Source: Pseudomonadota bacterium
GTDB taxonomy: Bacteria > Cyanobacteriota > Vampirovibrionia > LMEP-6097
Direction of reading: 5' to 3'
Length of the DNA stretch: 5,083 nt
Assembly (NCBI GenBank): GCA_009924885.1
Contig: RFQS01000161.1
Location: 1 to 5,083, forward strand
Both the position numbers and the translations under genes were made by a program. This document shows, in pieces, positions 3,711-5,083 of the stretch; position 1 is the first letter of the stretch, and each line of letters begins with the position of its first letter. Below the pieces are notes generated by a model. That model saw only the letters and a program-made list of their open reading frames with translations, had not been told where the DNA came from and made no database searches.

Positions 3711-5083
3711 TGCTACTAAACCAATTAATTTTCAAGAGGCTTTAAGAAAAGAAATATTTCTATTCACAAGAAAGCAAGGAGGATATATTAATGTACTTAA
3801 CTGTTTTCCTAATAGTTATGAAGTCGGCATGGCAAGCCTTGGCTATCAGTTAGTTTTTAAACTTTTTTCTGAGCATGAGAAAACTTCTACCTATAGATAT
3901 TTCACGAATTTCTATGAAAAGTTTCCACGTGATATTCATTTAGTAAGTTTTTCTGTCTCTTGGGAACTGGATTTCATTAATATTATTAAAACTCTAGAGG
4001 ATTTAAATATTCCACTGCTATCTAAAGATAGAGATATGTCACATCCTTTAATTTATGGTGGCGGTCCAGTACTTACTGCGAATCCTGAGCCTTGGGCTGA
4101 TTTTTTTGATTTTATTACTATAGGCGATTGTGAAAATAATATAGATGGGATAGTGTCGCAGACTGAGAAATTTTTTGGGTTTAGTGGTGGTAGAAATTTC
4201 GGGAAAGATGAAAATTTAGAAAATGATGAAAATGCAGAAGATGTAACTAATGAGCAGCAGATCCTGAATGGCTCTCGTGGTGATAAGTTAAGGTGCTTTG
4301 AAGAGATACCTGGAATTTATGTACCTTCTTTATATGAAGCGATTTTAATTGAAGAGACTGAGGATTATGAGGCGAGCGCACAAGGTGGGCGTGTAGCCAA
4401 ACGAACAAGTTCAAGGCTGAGGAGAACGAATGACCGCAGTGTACTAGGAGTACATGAGGATCATGAGGACGACGAAAACGCAGAAATTGGAGTTTCGGTA
4501 CATGCACAAAGTGTAGTTAAATATTCTCCACAAAATTATAAAGCAATAGAACGTGAAAAAAGTAAACCCGAACAGTTAGCTCATAGTTCAGTTATAGCTC
4601 CAGATGCGTATTGGGAAGATACGGCTCTTTTAGAGGTGGTGAGAAGCTGCCCTGAGATGTGTAGATTCTGTTTAGCTAGCTATCTTACTCTACCTTTCAG
4701 GAAACCAGATATTAACAGTGTTTTAATTCCTAATGTCGAGTATCTTTTAAAATTTACTAATAAGATAGGTCTTCTAGGACCTAGTGTAACTCAGCATCCA
4801 GAATTTATAGAGCTTTTAAAATATTTAGTCGCTCATCCGAAAAAGCCTCAGGCACAAGTCGCTTCCATGCGTGCTGGTACTGTGACTTTAGAGATGGCAG
4901 AACTTTTAGTCGAGCTTGGGGTGAAGAGTATGACTATCGCTATCGAAAGTGGCTCAGAGAGATTAAGAGAGATTATGAATAAAAAGCTTAGCGAAGCTGA
5001 GATTTTTAGTGCCTGCGAAAACGCTCTGAATGGCGGTATTAAAGCGGTGAAACTCTATGGCATGGTCGGCATGCCCTATGAAA
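3703..5083 (+). CDS. B12-binding-like domain / radical SAM protein of a cyanobacterial-type family (3' end outside window)
   Basis: The frame is open from ATG 3703 to the window end (460 codons). The ATG overlaps the aroQ stop by 8 nt and suits the family N-terminus. Residues of about 20-145 resemble the cobalamin-binding-like Rossmann domain of long radical SAM proteins: SYEVGMASLGYQ, SFSVSWELDFINI, YGGGPVLTANPEPWADFF. No DxHxxG motif is seen, so actual B12 binding is doubtful. PGIYVPSLYE (203-212) follows. The radical SAM core begins with EVVRSCPEMCRFCLASYLTL; Cys316, Cys320 and Cys323 form the CxxxCxxC site for the [4Fe-4S] cluster and S-adenosylmethionine. Further on are LLGPSVTQHPEF, TIAIESGSERLRE and KLYGMVGMPYE. 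From memory, uncharacterised cyanobacterial radical SAM proteins match closely throughout. The linker between VPSLYE and LAHSSV is about 80 residues instead of 35-40 because of an insert near 222-266, and an acidic stretch at 160-186 is also extra. The substrate is unknown; this is not assignable to a named enzyme. Confidence 0.9.
   Translation, partial: MDSATKPINFQEALRKEIFLFTRKQGGYINVLNCFPNSYEVGMASLGYQLVFKLFSEHEKTSTYRYFTNFYEKFPRDIHLVSFSVSWELDFINIIKTLEDLNIPLLSKDRDMSHPLIYGGGPVLTANPEPWADFFDFITIGDCENNIDGIVSQTEKFFGFSGGRNFGKDENLENDENAEDVTNEQQILNGSRGDKLRCFEEIPGIYVPSLYEAILIEETEDYEASAQGGRVAKRTSSRLRRTNDRSVLGVHEDHEDDENAEIGVSVHAQSVVKYSPQNYKAIEREKSKPEQLAHSSVIAPDAYWEDTALLEVVRSCPEMCRFCLASYLTLPFRKPDINSVLIPNVEYLLKFTNKIGLLGPSVTQHPEFIELLKYLVAHPKKPQAQVASMRAGTVTLEMAELLVELGVKSMTIAIESGSERLREIMNKKLSEAEIFSACENALNGGIKAVKLYGMVGMPYE
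4360..4500 (+). repeat. In-frame palindromic-repeat-like insert within the radical SAM gene
   Basis: This stretch encodes a basic-then-acidic segment of about 45 residues (RVAKRTSSRLRRTNDRS, then EDHEDDENAE) in a linker where relatives are about 40 residues shorter. Its base composition differs: 4371-4480 is about 54% GC against about one third around it. It holds a perfect hairpin, TGTACT-AGG-AGTACA (4440-4454), four TGAGGA words (4359, 4418, 4455, 4464), and a 13-nt imperfect direct repeat, GAGGATTATGAGG (4360-4372) and GAGGATCATGAGG (4456-4468), 12 of 13 identical and 96 nt apart in the same frame. This resembles the protein-embedded palindromic elements known from Rickettsia (inference; family identity not shown). 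The edges are approximate. The host frame stays open throughout. Confidence 0.55.

Noticed and set aside
4247..4507. Open frame on the - strand opposite the radical SAM gene (86 codons, His-rich)
   Set aside because: It lies wholly within the well-supported radical SAM coding frame, has no recognisable domain, and its openness is explained by the unusual insert on the other strand.

Overview
The window is AT-rich (roughly 35% GC by eye), gene-dense bacterial chromosome carrying mostly core housekeeping genes. The best phylogenetic hint is the long radical SAM protein at the right end. Its stretches around EVVRSCPEMCRFCLASYLTL and LLGPSVTQHPEF closely match, from memory, a radical SAM family conserved in cyanobacteria. 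The NADH dehydrogenase subunit, however, has the NuoA-like YECGM motif rather than the cyanobacterial NdhC form, and the opening fragment belongs to an AAA-ATPase/PD-(D/E)XK family common in host-associated and anaerobic bacteria. A non-photosynthetic relative of cyanobacteria (Melainabacteria-like) is a reasonable but unproven guess. Only one gene (hup) has a clear Shine-Dalgarno sequence.

Layout. Positions 1-174 hold the 3' end of an AAA-ATPase-like/PD-(D/E)XK nuclease protein. folD (263-1189) and nuoA (1192-1578) follow on the + strand only 2 nt apart, probably as one transcription unit. A hairpin with A/T flanks (1637-1671) sits between nuoA and the convergent hup gene and can terminate both. 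On the - strand, rsmD (2807-2214) lies upstream of hup (2096-1695), which encodes an HU protein with a lysine/alanine-rich tail and has its own good promoter and ribosome binding site. Diverging from rsmD across only 35 nt are a frameshifted CheY-like receiver (2843-3219), aroQ (3255-3710), and a radical SAM gene that overlaps aroQ by 8 nt and runs off the right edge.

Functions. folD supplies one-carbon folate units, nuoA a membrane subunit of complex I, rsmD modifies 16S rRNA, hup compacts DNA, and aroQ acts in the shikimate pathway. They do not form a single pathway.

The most notable observation is a GC-richer in-frame insert of about 45 residues in the radical SAM gene (about 4360-4500). 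It holds a small perfect hairpin and repeated TGAGGA words, and it falls in a linker that is normally short. It resembles the protein-embedded palindromic repeats known from Rickettsia. Shorter acidic extra segments with shared words (DEN, AACGCAGxAATTGxAG) occur in aroQ, folD and elsewhere in the radical SAM gene. The second notable point is the broken response regulator.
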